This document shows, piece after piece, positions 7,841 to 16,718 of a stretch of 64,000 nucleotides of DNA. Below the pieces are notes generated by a model that was not told where the DNA came from, searched no databases, and saw nothing but the letters and a program-made list of their open reading frames with translations. A program made the translations under genes and the position numbers. Position 1 is the first letter of the stretch. Each line of letters begins with the position of its first letter. This stretch comes from Bacillota bacterium (GTDB lineage: Bacteria; Bacillota; Clostridia; Christensenellales; UMGS416). The DNA is taken from contig JAEWRW010000020.1 in NCBI GenBank assembly GCA_023398815.1, positions 124,001 through 188,000 on the forward strand, written 5' to 3'.

Positions 7841-9781
7841 TCAGGCGCTGGCCCGATTGGCAAACTGGCTGTTGTACAGGTCGGCGTAGAAGCCGCCGCG
7901 CTCCAGCAGTTCCTTGTGGGTGCCCTGCTCAATGACCGAGCCGTGGTTCATCACCAGGATCAGGTCGGCCTCGCGGATGGTGGAGAGGCGGTGGGCGATG
8001 ACAAAGGACGTGCGCCCGTGCATCAGCGTTTTCATCGCCCGCTGGATGAGGGCCTCAGAGCGGGTGTCCACGTTACTGGTTGCCTCATCCAGGATGAGGA
8101 TGGCCGGGTCAGCCAGGATGGCGCGGGCGATGGTGATGAGCTGCCGCTGCCCCTGAGAGATGTTGGTGGCGTCCTCGTTGAGCACGGTGTCATAGCCTTC
8201 GGGCAGCGCGCGGATGAAGTGATCGGCGTGGGCCGCGGTGGCCGCCGCCACAATCTCCTCCTCGGTGGCGTTCTCCCGCCCGTAGGCAATGTTGTCGCGG
8301 ATGGTGCCGTTGAAGAGCCAGGTGTCCTGCAGCACCATGCCAAAGAGCTTGCGCAGGTCGCCACGGCCCATGTCGCGGATGTCTACCCCGTCGATGCGGA
8401 TGGCGCCGCCCTGAATCTCATAGAAGCGAAGCAGCAGGTTGACGAGCGTCGTCTTGCCCGCGCCGGTGGGGCCCACGATGGCGATGGTGTCGCCGGGGCG
8501 GCCCTGCACGTTCATGTCCTCAATGAGGGTGTTGTCAGGCGTGTAGCCAAACTTCACATGGTCGAAGGCGACCTCGCCGCGCGGCGAGGGCAGAGCAATC
8601 GGATCGGGCCGCTCGGCCATCTGCTCGATTTCGTCCAGCACCTCGAAGACACGTTCGGCCGAGGCCACGGTGGACTGAATGACATTGAAGATGTTGGCCG
8701 TCTGCACGATTGGCTGGGTGAACGTGCGGATGTACTGCACAAAGGCCTGGATGTCACCGATCTCGATGCTGCTTTTGGCCACCAGCAGGCCGCCCACCAC
8801 GCACACCGCCACGTAACCCACGTTGTTGATGAAGTTGAGCATGGGCATGATGATGCCCGAGACGAACTGTGCCTTCCATGCCACGCCGTAAAGGTGGTCG
8901 TTGATGGCGCGGAACTCGCCGATGGACTTCTGCTCCCGCACCAGTACCTTCACGATCTTGTGGCCGGTGTACATCTCCTCCACGTGGCCGTTGAGCTCGC
9001 CGATGATGCGCTGCTGCTCAGCGAAGTACTTCTGGCTGCGTTTGGCGATGGCGGCGGTCACCACCACGCACACCGGCAGCGTGGCCAGGGCGATGAGCGT
9101 CATCGTGGGGCTGATGGAGAGCATCATGACGAGCACGCCGATGATCGTGACGATCGAGGTGATGAGCTGCCCCAGGCTCTGCTGCAGGGTGGTGGCGATG
9201 TTGTCCATGTCGTTGGTGACACGGCTCAGGATTTCGCCATGGGTGCGTCCGTCAAAGTAGGAGAGTGGGAGCTTGTCGAGCTTCTCCTTCACGTCGTTGC
9301 GCATGCGGAAGACAGTCTTCTGCGACACCGACGACATGAGGTAGCCCATCAGGAAGTTAAAAAGCGAACTGATGAGGTACAAGCCGATGAGCAGCAGGAC
9401 GATACGCCCGATGTACTCCATATCAAACTTGGGGATGGGCGTCATCTTGAGCTTCTGGATGATGGCGGCTGACATGCCTCTCATCTGTGCCGTCTGCAGG
9501 CGAATGTAGTATATGTACTTGGCCAGGATACCATCGGCCAGCTTGGTGGTGGCCCAACCCATGATCTTCGGCCCCACGATGCTGAACACCGTGCTGCCGA
9601 TGGCCAGCAGGAACACCACAACGAGGCGCGTCTGAAAGGGTTTGAGGTAGCCCATCAGCCGCCGCACGGTACCCTTAAAGTCCTTGGCCTTCTCTGCCGG
9701 GCGGCCCATGGCACCCATGGGGCCACCGCCGCCCATGGGGCCGCCGCGCCGCTGCTGGGGGTGCTGTTTTTGTTCGCTCAT
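7841..9781 (-). CDS. ABC exporter half-transporter, consensus ATPase site
   Basis: Membrane-fused ABC exporter subunit (646 aa). A Gly/Pro/Met-rich cytoplasmic N-terminus (about 40 aa) precedes a six-helix type IV exporter domain (about 45-345) and a nucleotide-binding domain. The NBD has Walker A GPTGAGKTT, signature NISQGQRQ, Walker B ILILDEATS with the catalytic Glu, and H-loop AHRLST, so this subunit is hydrolysis-competent. Its ATG overlaps the stop of the upstream ABC gene by four bases (ATGA), which implies translational coupling and a heterodimer. The family exports drugs, lipids or peptides; substrate unknown. It is the last gene of the MarR operon. Confidence 0.9.
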   Translation of the reverse strand: MSEQKQHPQQRRGGPMGGGGPMGAMGRPAEKAKDFKGTVRRLMGYLKPFQTRLVVVFLLAIGSTVFSIVGPKIMGWATTKLADGILAKYIYYIRLQTAQMRGMSAAIIQKLKMTPIPKFDMEYIGRIVLLLIGLYLISSLFNFLMGYLMSSVSQKTVFRMRNDVKEKLDKLPLSYFDGRTHGEILSRVTNDMDNIATTLQQSLGQLITSIVTIIGVLVMMLSISPTMTLIALATLPVCVVVTAAIAKRSQKYFAEQQRIIGELNGHVEEMYTGHKIVKVLVREQKSIGEFRAINDHLYGVAWKAQFVSGIIMPMLNFINNVGYVAVCVVGGLLVAKSSIEIGDIQAFVQYIRTFTQPIVQTANIFNVIQSTVASAERVFEVLDEIEQMAERPDPIALPSPRGEVAFDHVKFGYTPDNTLIEDMNVQGRPGDTIAIVGPTGAGKTTLVNLLLRFYEIQGGAIRIDGVDIRDMGRGDLRKLFGMVLQDTWLFNGTIRDNIAYGRENATEEEIVAAATAAHADHFIRALPEGYDTVLNEDATNISQGQRQLITIARAILADPAILILDEATSNVDTRSEALIQRAMKTLMHGRTSFVIAHRLSTIREADLILVMNHGSVIEQGTHKELLERGGFYADLYNSQFANRASA

Positions 9782-11505
9782 GCGATCTCCTCCTCAGACA
9801 ACTGGGACGACACGATCTCGCGGTAGACCTCACAGCCCCGCATCAGGTCGCGGTGGTTGCCGGTGCCCACCAGCTGTCCGTCGTCCAGCACCAGAATGCG
9901 GTCGGCGTCCATGACGGTGCTGACGCGCTGGGCCACGATGAGCACCGTGGCGTCGGTCGTCTCCCCTTTGAGCGCCGCGCGCAGCTTTGCGTCGGTCTTG
10001 AAGTCCAGGGCCGAGAAGCTGTCGTCAAAGAGATAAATTTCTGGCTTGGACACCAGTGTCCGGGCGATGGAGAGCCGCTGCTTTTGCCCGCCGGACACGT
10101 TGGTGCCGCCCTGGGCGATGGGGGAGTCGAAACCCTCCTCCATGGCATTGATGAACTCACTGGCCTGGGCAACCTCGGCCGCGTGGGCGATTTCTTCGTC
10201 GGTGGCGTCTTCCTTGCCGTAGCGGATGTTCTCCGCAATGGTGCCGGAGAAGAGGATGGCCGACTGGGGCACGAAGCCTATCTTCCTGCGCAGGGCGTGC
10301 TGGTCCATCTCGCGCACGTCCACACCGTCCACGAGGATGCTGCCTTCCTCCACGTCGTAGAAGCGGGGGATGAGGCTGAGGAGTGACGACTTGCCTGAGC
10401 CGGTGCCGCCGATGATGGCGGTCACCTCGCCTGGCCGGGCGTCAAAGGAGACACCCTGCAGCGCCGGCAGGCGTGCCCCGGGGTAGCGGAAGGTCACGTT
10501 GCGGAACTCCACATGCCCGTGCTGGGCGTCGGCCTCTTTGATGACCGGCGGGTTGACGACCTCGGGCTCCATGTCCAGCACCTCGTTGATGCGGACGGCC
10601 GAGGCCTGGGCACGGGGCACCATGATGAACATGATGGCCACCATGACAAAGGCGAAGATGATCTGCATGGCATACTGCAGGAAGGCCATCATGTCGCCCA
10701 CATCGAGGTCGCTGTTACTAATGCGCAGCCCGCCGAACCACAGGATGGAGAGCGTCGTCAGGTTGAGGAGGAGCATCATGATTGGCTGCATTACCGCCAT
10801 GATGCGGTTGACGCGGATGGAGGTGTCGGTCAGGTCCCGGTTGGCATCGTCAAAGCGCCGCCGCTCACTGTCCAGCCGGTTGAAGGCGCGGATGACCCGG
10901 ATGCCGGTGAGATTCTCGCGCAGCACCAGGTTGACCCGGTCGAGCTTCTTCTGCAAGGCCTTGAAGAGCGGGATGACGAACTTGGCGGCGATGGCCATGA
11001 TGACGATGATGAGCGGCAGCACTACCGCCAATACCTTGGTGAGTCCCTGGTCCTTGCTGAGGGCCATGATGAGGCCGCCGATGCCCATGATGGGGGCGGA
11101 GATCATAAAGCGCATCATCATGATGAGCGCTGTCTGCACCTGGGTGATGTCGTTGGTGGTGCGGGTGATGAGCGACGCCGTGCCGATCTTGTCAAACTCG
11201 TGCAGGGAGTAGCTCTCCACCCGCTCAAACACCCGGTTGCGCAGGTCGCGGCCCAGGCCCACGGCCGCGCGGGCCGAGAGGAACGCCGCCACGATGGAGG
11301 CCAGGCCGCTGCCGGCCGCCACCACCAGCATCCGCGCACCGTAGTACCAGATGTTGCCGATGTTGCCGGTCATCATGCCCTCGTTCACCACGTCGGACAT
11401 GAGGGTGGGCAGGTACAGTTCGGCCATGGACTGGCCAAACAGAAACAGGGCGAGCAGCGCCACCAACCCCGCGTAGGGCTTAAGGTGCCGGAATAGTTTC
11501 AACAT
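9778..11505 (-). CDS. ABC exporter half-transporter with degenerate ATPase site
   Basis: Partner subunit (575 aa) with an exporter transmembrane domain (about 15-300) and an NBD. Walker A is GGTGSGKSS and the signature NVSGGQKQR is intact. Walker B reads IYLFDDSFSALD, with Asp where the catalytic Glu should be, and the switch His is replaced by Gln (VAQRVST). This is the classic degenerate half of heterodimeric exporters such as TM287/288, LmrCD or BmrCD. It overlaps the consensus subunit by four bases, so the two should assemble one to one in the cytoplasmic membrane. It is preceded in the operon by two HlyD-type adaptors. Confidence 0.9.
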   Translation of the reverse strand: MLKLFRHLKPYAGLVALLALFLFGQSMAELYLPTLMSDVVNEGMMTGNIGNIWYYGARMLVVAAGSGLASIVAAFLSARAAVGLGRDLRNRVFERVESYSLHEFDKIGTASLITRTTNDITQVQTALIMMMRFMISAPIMGIGGLIMALSKDQGLTKVLAVVLPLIIVIMAIAAKFVIPLFKALQKKLDRVNLVLRENLTGIRVIRAFNRLDSERRRFDDANRDLTDTSIRVNRIMAVMQPIMMLLLNLTTLSILWFGGLRISNSDLDVGDMMAFLQYAMQIIFAFVMVAIMFIMVPRAQASAVRINEVLDMEPEVVNPPVIKEADAQHGHVEFRNVTFRYPGARLPALQGVSFDARPGEVTAIIGGTGSGKSSLLSLIPRFYDVEEGSILVDGVDVREMDQHALRRKIGFVPQSAILFSGTIAENIRYGKEDATDEEIAHAAEVAQASEFINAMEEGFDSPIAQGGTNVSGGQKQRLSIARTLVSKPEIYLFDDSFSALDFKTDAKLRAALKGETTDATVLIVAQRVSTVMDADRILVLDDGQLVGTGNHRDLMRGCEVYREIVSSQLSEEEIA

Positions 11506-11533
11506 AGCGTTTCGTATGCCCTTTCCTGGTGGG

Positions 11534-12775
11534 TCAGGTGCCGCTGACGGCGACCGTCAGACCATCGCTCAGGTTGTTGACGTTGGTGACGGCCACCTGC
11601 TCGCCGGCGTCGAGACCATTGAGAATCTGGGTGTCCGTGCCGTTGGAGAGACCGGTGGTCACCGCGCGCAGCGTAGCCACGCCATCCTTGACCACATAGA
11701 CCGAGGTCTGGCCGTCGCCCTTCACAAGGGCGGTGTCCGGCACCGTCAGGGTGGAGGCCGTCTGGGCCGTCAGGTTCGCGTGGGCGCTGAGCCCGGCCCT
11801 GAGGGTGCCGTCGTTTGTCAGGCTCACCTCAATGGGGAAGTACTCACCGGTGGAGACGGCCATCGGCCCCAGCAGGGAAATGGTGCCTGTGAATGTCTGG
11901 CCGGGGTAGATGTCGATGGCGACGTCCATCGTCTGCCCTTCCAGGAGGAGCGGCAGCGCCTCCTGCGGTACGGTGCCCTTGAGCTTGAGCGTGCCGGTGT
12001 CAGCAATGGTCAGGAGCGCAACGGTGGCCGTGGCGGTCTCCCCGGCGTTGACGGTGCGGGTGACGACCACGCCGTCGATGGGCGCGGTGATCTCAGCGTT
12101 GCCGACCTGCAACTCCATGAGCTTCACATTGGCCTCAGCCACGTCCACGTTGGCCTCGGCGGCTTTCACAGAGTTATCAGCCGCGCTGGCCGAGGACGAC
12201 GCCTGCCGCACGGTGGCCCCTGCGGCGGTGTTGTACTGAGCTTTGGCCACGTCCAGCTTGGTCTTGAGCTCCTTGAGCTGGGCGTCGGTGGCCAGGCCGT
12301 CCTTCACCATGTCCTTCATCTCGTCGTAGGACTTCTGCAGGGCGTCCCGGTTGATCTTGGCAACCGAGGCCGCACCGCGGGCGGCGCGCACGGCGTTGTC
12401 CAGCGCCGTGGCTTGGGACTTGGCCGACTTCACCTGGGCCTTGGCGGCCTTCAGCGTGGCCTTGGCCTGGCTCAGTTGGGTCTTCAGGGCGGCCTTGTCC
12501 ATCGTCAGCAGCACATCGCCGGCCTTCACGGTGTCGCCCACTTCAGCCTTGACTTCGGCGACCGTGCCGGACGCTTTGCTGGAGACCGAGACCGTCTGGG
12601 CGGGCACCAGCACGCCGGTGACCGAGAGGGTGGTGTCCAAGGCCTTTTCCTGGGCCGCGGCCACGGTCACGGTCAGGGGGCCGGCAGCCTCATTGGTGGC
12701 GGTGCAGCCGGTCAGCAGGGCCGGCACCAGAAGCAGCGCGCACAGCGCCACGCTAAGAGTTCTTCTCATTCTCAT
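11534..12775 (-). CDS. HlyD/RND-type membrane fusion lipoprotein
   Basis: Adaptor protein of 413 aa with a lipoprotein signal peptide (LLTGC, lipidated Cys about 24). A biotinyl-lipoyl-like half (SSKASGTVAEVKAEVGDTV) is followed by a long Ala/Lys/Gln-rich coiled-coil hairpin (about 90-220), the second lipoyl half (ITAPIDGVVVTRTVNAGE), then beta-barrel and membrane-proximal domains. Such adaptors connect ABC or RND pumps to the outside; in Gram-positives they sit on the outer face of the membrane. It lies between the small HlyD protein (13-base gap) and the ABC pair (28-base gap) on one transcript. Confidence 0.85.
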   Translation of the reverse strand: MRMRRTLSVALCALLLVPALLTGCTATNEAAGPLTVTVAAAQEKALDTTLSVTGVLVPAQTVSVSSKASGTVAEVKAEVGDTVKAGDVLLTMDKAALKTQLSQAKATLKAAKAQVKSAKSQATALDNAVRAARGAASVAKINRDALQKSYDEMKDMVKDGLATDAQLKELKTKLDVAKAQYNTAAGATVRQASSSASAADNSVKAAEANVDVAEANVKLMELQVGNAEITAPIDGVVVTRTVNAGETATATVALLTIADTGTLKLKGTVPQEALPLLLEGQTMDVAIDIYPGQTFTGTISLLGPMAVSTGEYFPIEVSLTNDGTLRAGLSAHANLTAQTASTLTVPDTALVKGDGQTSVYVVKDGVATLRAVTTGLSNGTDTQILNGLDAGEQVAVTNVNNLSDGLTVAVSGT

Positions 12776-12788
12776 CGTCTTCTCCCCC

Positions 12789-13487
12789 TCACTGGATGTG
12801 GATCTTCACCGTGGCGTTGAAGCCCGGGTACAGGGTCAGCTGGTCGCCGTCCACAATGCTGATCTGAACGGGGATGAGCTGGGTGGTTTTGGAGTAAGTG
12901 CCGCTGGTCGTGATGCTTGAGAGCGGGTTAAAGATCGAGTTGGCGGCCTTGCCCACCGTCGTCACCGTGCCCTGGAACACTTGACCCGGGTAAGCGTCGA
13001 TCGTGATGTCCACGGTCTGGCCCTCTTTGATCTTGAAGATGCTGGTCTCCTCAATGTTGGCACTGATGTACATGTGGGAGACATCAGCGATGGTGGCCAC
13101 AGTGGTACCGGGGGCGACCATCTGGCCCTCCACCACGTCGGTGGCGATGACCATGCCGTTGATCGGGGCCTTGATGTCGGCCTTGGAGGCAATGGAGTCA
13201 GCCGTGCTCCCCAGGGTGGAGGAGCTCATGGCGCTGTTGCTCACCATGCTGCCGGTGTCCTGCCGGCCCAGCACCTGGCCGGCCTTGACCATGTCACCCT
13301 CCTGCACCGGCCAGTCGGAGAGCTCCCCGGTCACCAGCGGCGACACGGCCACCATGTCGGCCATCACTTGTGCGTTTTCGGTCGTGAGGAAATGGGTGCT
13401 GTCGTAGATGGTGCCATAGAGCCACCACCCGCCACCGGCCAGCGCCAGCAGCACCACCAGAATGACGATCAATCCTGCCTTTTTCAT
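12789..13487 (-). CDS. HlyD/EmrA-like adaptor lacking the coiled-coil hairpin
   Basis: A 232-aa protein with an N-terminal membrane anchor (about 5-26). Its EmrA-like opening (ENAQVMADMVAVSPLVTGELSDWPVQEGDMV) is joined almost directly to the second lipoyl half (KADIKAPINGMVIATDVVEGQMV) and a beta-barrel domain. The alpha-helical hairpin typical of HlyD/EmrA is replaced by a short Ser-rich linker of about 20 residues, so it is a minimal adaptor. The start ATG overlaps the MarR stop by four bases (ATGA). Together with the following lipoprotein it gives one operon two different adaptors. Confidence 0.8.
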   Translation of the reverse strand: MKKAGLIVILVVLLALAGGGWWLYGTIYDSTHFLTTENAQVMADMVAVSPLVTGELSDWPVQEGDMVKAGQVLGRQDTGSMVSNSAMSSSTLGSTADSIASKADIKAPINGMVIATDVVEGQMVAPGTTVATIADVSHMYISANIEETSIFKIKEGQTVDITIDAYPGQVFQGTVTTVGKAANSIFNPLSSITTSGTYSKTTQLIPVQISIVDGDQLTLYPGFNATVKIHIQ

Positions 13488-14074
13488 ACCTGTTCTCCGT
13501 CTCTATCGTTGTTGATTTTTTGTTCTTTTTTCTCGTCCACGCCATTTCCTCCGGCCAGGTTGGCATAGATCTGCCCCAGCAGCGCGTTGGCCTGGTCCAA
13601 CAATTCCGGCGGCACCGCGGCAAACAAATCCACCAGTTTGTTGTCCCATTCGTGCCGCAGGGTTGCAGCCATCTCGTGGAGCTTGGCTGTGCCCTTCAGC
13701 ACCACGCCGCGCCGGTCGTTGGGGTCGGGAACCCGTTCCAGCATCCCCTTTTTCTCCAGCCGATCAACCACGCCGGTAAACGTGCTGGCGGGGATGCCGG
13801 TCCACTTTGCCAAGTCCGTGGTGCGCGAGACCCCATGCTTCAAGAGCCGCATCAACACCAGCACCTCGGTGAAGGTGTAGCCGTGGGCCTTGAGCATAGG
13901 GAACAGGCTCTTGTACATACGGAAGGTGATCTGGTGGGTGCCCACCATAAACTCCAGCAGCCGGTTGCCGCGCACCTCTTCCCCCGTGTGCCAAGGGGGC
14001 CCCGGACACACCGCTGGATTCCCGTCCTTCGGGTGGATTGGCTGGCCGGTGTCCCGGCCCATTCCCTGTGCCAT
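13484..14074 (-). CDS. MarR-family transcriptional regulator
   Basis: Winged-helix repressor-type protein (196 aa). The DNA-binding region includes TTDLAKWTGIPASTFTGVVDRLEKKGMLERVPDPNDRR, with the D-x-R-x-x wing, flanked by dimerisation helices. Being first in the operon with an ATGA overlap, it most likely controls its own transcription and that of the efflux genes, de-repressing on ligand binding. The first about 33 residues are unusual for the family; GTG 13975, directly after GGGGGAAGAG, is a possible alternative start. A palindrome in the leader is the obvious operator. Confidence 0.85.
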   Translation of the reverse strand: MAQGMGRDTGQPIHPKDGNPAVCPGPPWHTGEEVRGNRLLEFMVGTHQITFRMYKSLFPMLKAHGYTFTEVLVLMRLLKHGVSRTTDLAKWTGIPASTFTGVVDRLEKKGMLERVPDPNDRRGVVLKGTAKLHEMAATLRHEWDNKLVDLFAAVPPELLDQANALLGQIYANLAGGNGVDEKKEQKINNDRDGEQV

Positions 14075-14106
14075 TGCGCTGCCTCGCTTCGCTCATAATT
14101 TACGGA

Positions 14107-14121
14107 TCCGAATAATTCGGA
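14107..14121. promoter_or_regulatory. Candidate MarR operator palindrome
   Basis: TCCGAATAATTCGGA is a perfect palindrome with 7-base arms around one central base, followed by a further half-site-like GAATCGAAT. It lies 16 to 30 bases downstream of the -10 element, inside the leader of the MarR operon, a position suited to blocking transcription. Confidence 0.7.
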
Positions 14122-14137
14122 ATCGAATAACATCGGG

Positions 14138-14166
14138 AGTATACTGCCGCCCATGGTGCCTGTCAA
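14138..14166 (-). promoter_or_regulatory. Promoter of the MarR/HlyD/ABC operon
   Basis: On the minus strand, TTGACA (14161-14166), a 17-base spacer and TATACT (14138-14143). The predicted start is near 14131, about 57 bases before ATG 14074. This is one of the best promoters in the window, as expected for a transcript held by a repressor. Confidence 0.85.
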
Positions 14167-14297
14167 TTCACTTATCGCAATCTTTACGAGGCGTTAAGAC
14201 TTCTGTAGAAAGCCCCAAAGGCCTTTGGTGGAAATGACCGCAATCACACACGTGCACCGGTGAGGAGGGCATGCTGACAGCTCCCTCGGGAACGCCA

Positions 14298-14326
14298 TTG
14301 ACGGCGAGCCACAGGCGTGCTAGAGT
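14298..14326 (+). promoter_or_regulatory. Promoter of the first sugar operon
   Basis: TTGACG (14298-14303), a 17-base spacer and TAGAGT (14321-14326). The predicted start near 14333 lies just before the LacI-type operator at 14342. Confidence 0.55.
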
Positions 14327-14341
14327 ACACATATGTACGTG

Positions 14342-14357
14342 TGTGGAACGTTACACA
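14342..14357. promoter_or_regulatory. LacI-family operator, copy 1
   Basis: TGTGGAACGTTACACA is a near-palindrome with the central CG typical of LacI/CcpA-type sites. The same 16 bases recur exactly at 18524-18539 before the lacI-type gene. It lies immediately downstream of the predicted transcription start, consistent with repression by the locus regulator. Confidence 0.8.
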
Positions 14358-14378
14358 AGGTGCGACAGGAGGTACAAC

Positions 14379-16718
14379 ATGAACCCCAAGCTGCGTGATG
14401 CGTTGGAGAAGAGTGGAACCCTGACCCGGCCCATGGAGGCTGACCTCAACGACGCCGGCGAGACCCGTTGGCTCATGAAACCCGTGCGGGAGAGCCGCCG
14501 GGTGCCGCTGGCGGCTGAGCCCGCGGCCCTGCGGCTGGAAGGCCCCGGCGTGCTCGATCTCTGCCGGGAGCGCACGGTCTCCGGTGAGGGCAGCGCACGG
14601 GTTACCCTGCCCACGTCTTTGGCGGTCAAAAGCCCTGTCAACCGCGCCTATGGCAACAGCGTGGTGTGGCGTGCCCTGCCGGGGGAGGACTTGACCCGCT
14701 ACAATCGCATTTCCCTGTGGGTCTACGCCGACGCGCCGGGATACCACGCCGTGTTCCTGTCGGTGAACCTGCACAACGAGGGCGAGCACATCATGCCCCT
14801 CCCCGGGCGGTTCGAGGGCTCCCACTTCCCAGCGGTGGAGCCGGGGAGTTGGCAGCACCTGGTGTGGGAGATTCCCCACGTCTACCGCGACCGGGTGACG
14901 GCGCTCTCCTTCGGCGTGCTGCTGATGGGCAGCTTGCCCGAGTGTGCCGAGGAGATCTCCGTTTGCTACGACGACCTGCGGCTGGAGGTCGTGGACGCCG
15001 AGAACGACCTGGGGTTTGACCTGCGCCAGGGGGCCATTGCCTATTGCCACAGCGGCTACCGGCACGGCACGGTCAAGCAGGCTTTGGTGCAGGGCTGCGA
15101 CGCCAAAGGCTTCACCCTGCTAGACAGGGCAGGGCGGGAGGTGTATACCGCCCCGACCCAGGCGCTGGATGACGGCTTCCGCCTGCTGGATTTCACCGCG
15201 TTCGACACCCCCGGCGGCTACACCCTGCGTGTGGGCAGCCAGCACTCGAAGCCCTTCCCTATCGGCGATGAGGCTTACCTTTCGGCGGCGTGGAAGAGCC
15301 TCAATTTCTTCTTTGCCGAGCGTTGCGGCTATGACGTGCCAGGCATCCATAGCGCCTGCCACAAGGACGCGACCTGTGTGCACCCCGACGGGCGCAGGCT
15401 TAGCGTGGCAGGCGGCTGGCACGACGCCGCTGACGTGACCCAGGGCCTCACCAACACCGCCGAGTCGGCCTTCGCCATGCTGGAGATGGCCGAGGCACTG
15501 GGCGACCGGGAGCCGGCGCTGCACGCCCGCCTGCTGCAGGAGGCACGCTGGGGCCTGGGGTGGGTGATGGGCACCCGCTTTGGCGATGGATACCGCCACG
15601 GCGGCATGGTCATGGGCATTTGGACGGCCAACCTGCTGGGCGACAAGGACGACATGACCGCAGAGGCACGCAACCAGCCGCTGGAGAACTATATGGCGGC
15701 GGCCCTCTGCGCCCGGGCGGCACGGCTCTATGGAGATGACGCGGTGTTTGCGGCCTGGTGTTTGCGCTGTGCGCGGGAGGATTTTGGCTTTGCCGAGGCT
15801 GGCTTGGCCCAAGGCCGCAACAACGGAATAGAAGAGGTTGTGTTGCAGGCCCAGGCGGCGGTGGCCGCAGCCGAGCTCTTTGCCACGACGGGCGACGAGC
15901 ATTACCTGGCCGTCGGCGCGGTTCACGCACGGGTTGTGCTGGCCTGCCAGCAGCAGAAGCCCCGGCAGGATTTCGCCCTGCCGCTCGCGGGCTTCTTCTT
16001 CGAGAGCCCGGCCAAGGCGCGCATACTGGCGTTCTTTCACCGGGGGTATGAGCACGCGCCGCTGCAGGCGCTGAGCCTGCTTTTCCAGGCGGCACCCGAC
16101 CACCCCGATGCCGGGTTGTGGAGGCAGGGTCTGGCGCTCTATGGGCAGTACATCAAGGGCACCGCCGCGCTCATCCCGCCCTACGGGCTGCTGCCGGCGG
16201 CGGTCTACGAGGTGGGCAACACCGATTACTCCGGCATTTACCAGGAGGGTGACCGCTCAGCGGGGGAGCCGACGATGGAGGAGTACAACGCCGAAGTGCG
16301 AAACGGCATTCCCATGAACGACACCCACTTCCTGCGGCGGTTCCCGGTGGCCTACCAGTTCCGTGGGTTCCATGGCACCCTCATGAGCAAGGCACGGGCA
16401 GCGTTCTTTGTGGATCGGGCGCTGGGCGACGCCGAGCTCCGGCGCATCGCCACCCGGCAGATGGAGTGGGTGCTGGGGTTCAACCCCTTCGCCCTGAGCT
16501 CCATGTATGGCGAGGGCTACGATTACCCGCCGCTCTACGTGGCCCTGCAACCCCAGCTTGTCGGGGCCGTGCCCGTGGGGTTTGAGACGTTTGAAAACCT
16601 CGACCAGCCCTACTTCCCCATGCAGAACTCCTGCACCTATAAGGAAATCTGGGTGCATACCACGGCACGCATGATGGGTCTCATTGCTGACCTCATGGCC
16701 ACGGAGGAGAGAACATGA
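14379..16718 (+). CDS. Cytoplasmic glycoside hydrolase family 9 enzyme (first copy)
   Basis: Inverting beta-glycosidase of 779 aa. An N-terminal jelly-roll-like region (about 50-205) and an Ig-like CelD_N domain (about 215-295) precede the (alpha/alpha)6 barrel. The catalytic Asp pair is in GGWHDAADVTQ (Asp349/Asp352) and the general acid Glu is about 756 in CTYKEIW. It lacks a signal peptide, dockerin and CBM, so it acts in the cytoplasm, unlike classic secreted GH9 cellulases. Related intracellular GH9s act as exo-glucosidases or exo-glucosaminidases on imported oligosaccharides. Start: ATG 14379 follows AGGAGG; the upstream open frame overlaps the operator. Its stop overlaps the next small ORF (ATGA). 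Confidence 0.85.
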   Translation: MNPKLRDALEKSGTLTRPMEADLNDAGETRWLMKPVRESRRVPLAAEPAALRLEGPGVLDLCRERTVSGEGSARVTLPTSLAVKSPVNRAYGNSVVWRALPGEDLTRYNRISLWVYADAPGYHAVFLSVNLHNEGEHIMPLPGRFEGSHFPAVEPGSWQHLVWEIPHVYRDRVTALSFGVLLMGSLPECAEEISVCYDDLRLEVVDAENDLGFDLRQGAIAYCHSGYRHGTVKQALVQGCDAKGFTLLDRAGREVYTAPTQALDDGFRLLDFTAFDTPGGYTLRVGSQHSKPFPIGDEAYLSAAWKSLNFFFAERCGYDVPGIHSACHKDATCVHPDGRRLSVAGGWHDAADVTQGLTNTAESAFAMLEMAEALGDREPALHARLLQEARWGLGWVMGTRFGDGYRHGGMVMGIWTANLLGDKDDMTAEARNQPLENYMAAALCARAARLYGDDAVFAAWCLRCAREDFGFAEAGLAQGRNNGIEEVVLQAQAAVAAAELFATTGDEHYLAVGAVHARVVLACQQQKPRQDFALPLAGFFFESPAKARILAFFHRGYEHAPLQALSLLFQAAPDHPDAGLWRQGLALYGQYIKGTAALIPPYGLLPAAVYEVGNTDYSGIYQEGDRSAGEPTMEEYNAEVRNGIPMNDTHFLRRFPVAYQFRGFHGTLMSKARAAFFVDRALGDAELRRIATRQMEWVLGFNPFALSSMYGEGYDYPPLYVALQPQLVGAVPVGFETFENLDQPYFPMQNSCTYKEIWVHTTARMMGLIADLMATEERT

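Noticed and set aside
7820..9472. Plus-strand 550-codon frame opposite the ABC gene, and a similar 327-codon frame at 10513-11496
   Set aside because: Low-complexity His/Val/Gly/Asp-rich translation typical of antisense to GC-rich genes; no ribosome site and no recognisable fold.
14271..14378. Longer start for GH9 copy 1
   Set aside because: The extra 36 codons run through the promoter's -35/-10 and the LacI-type operator; ATG 14379 has AGGAGG and begins the conserved protein.
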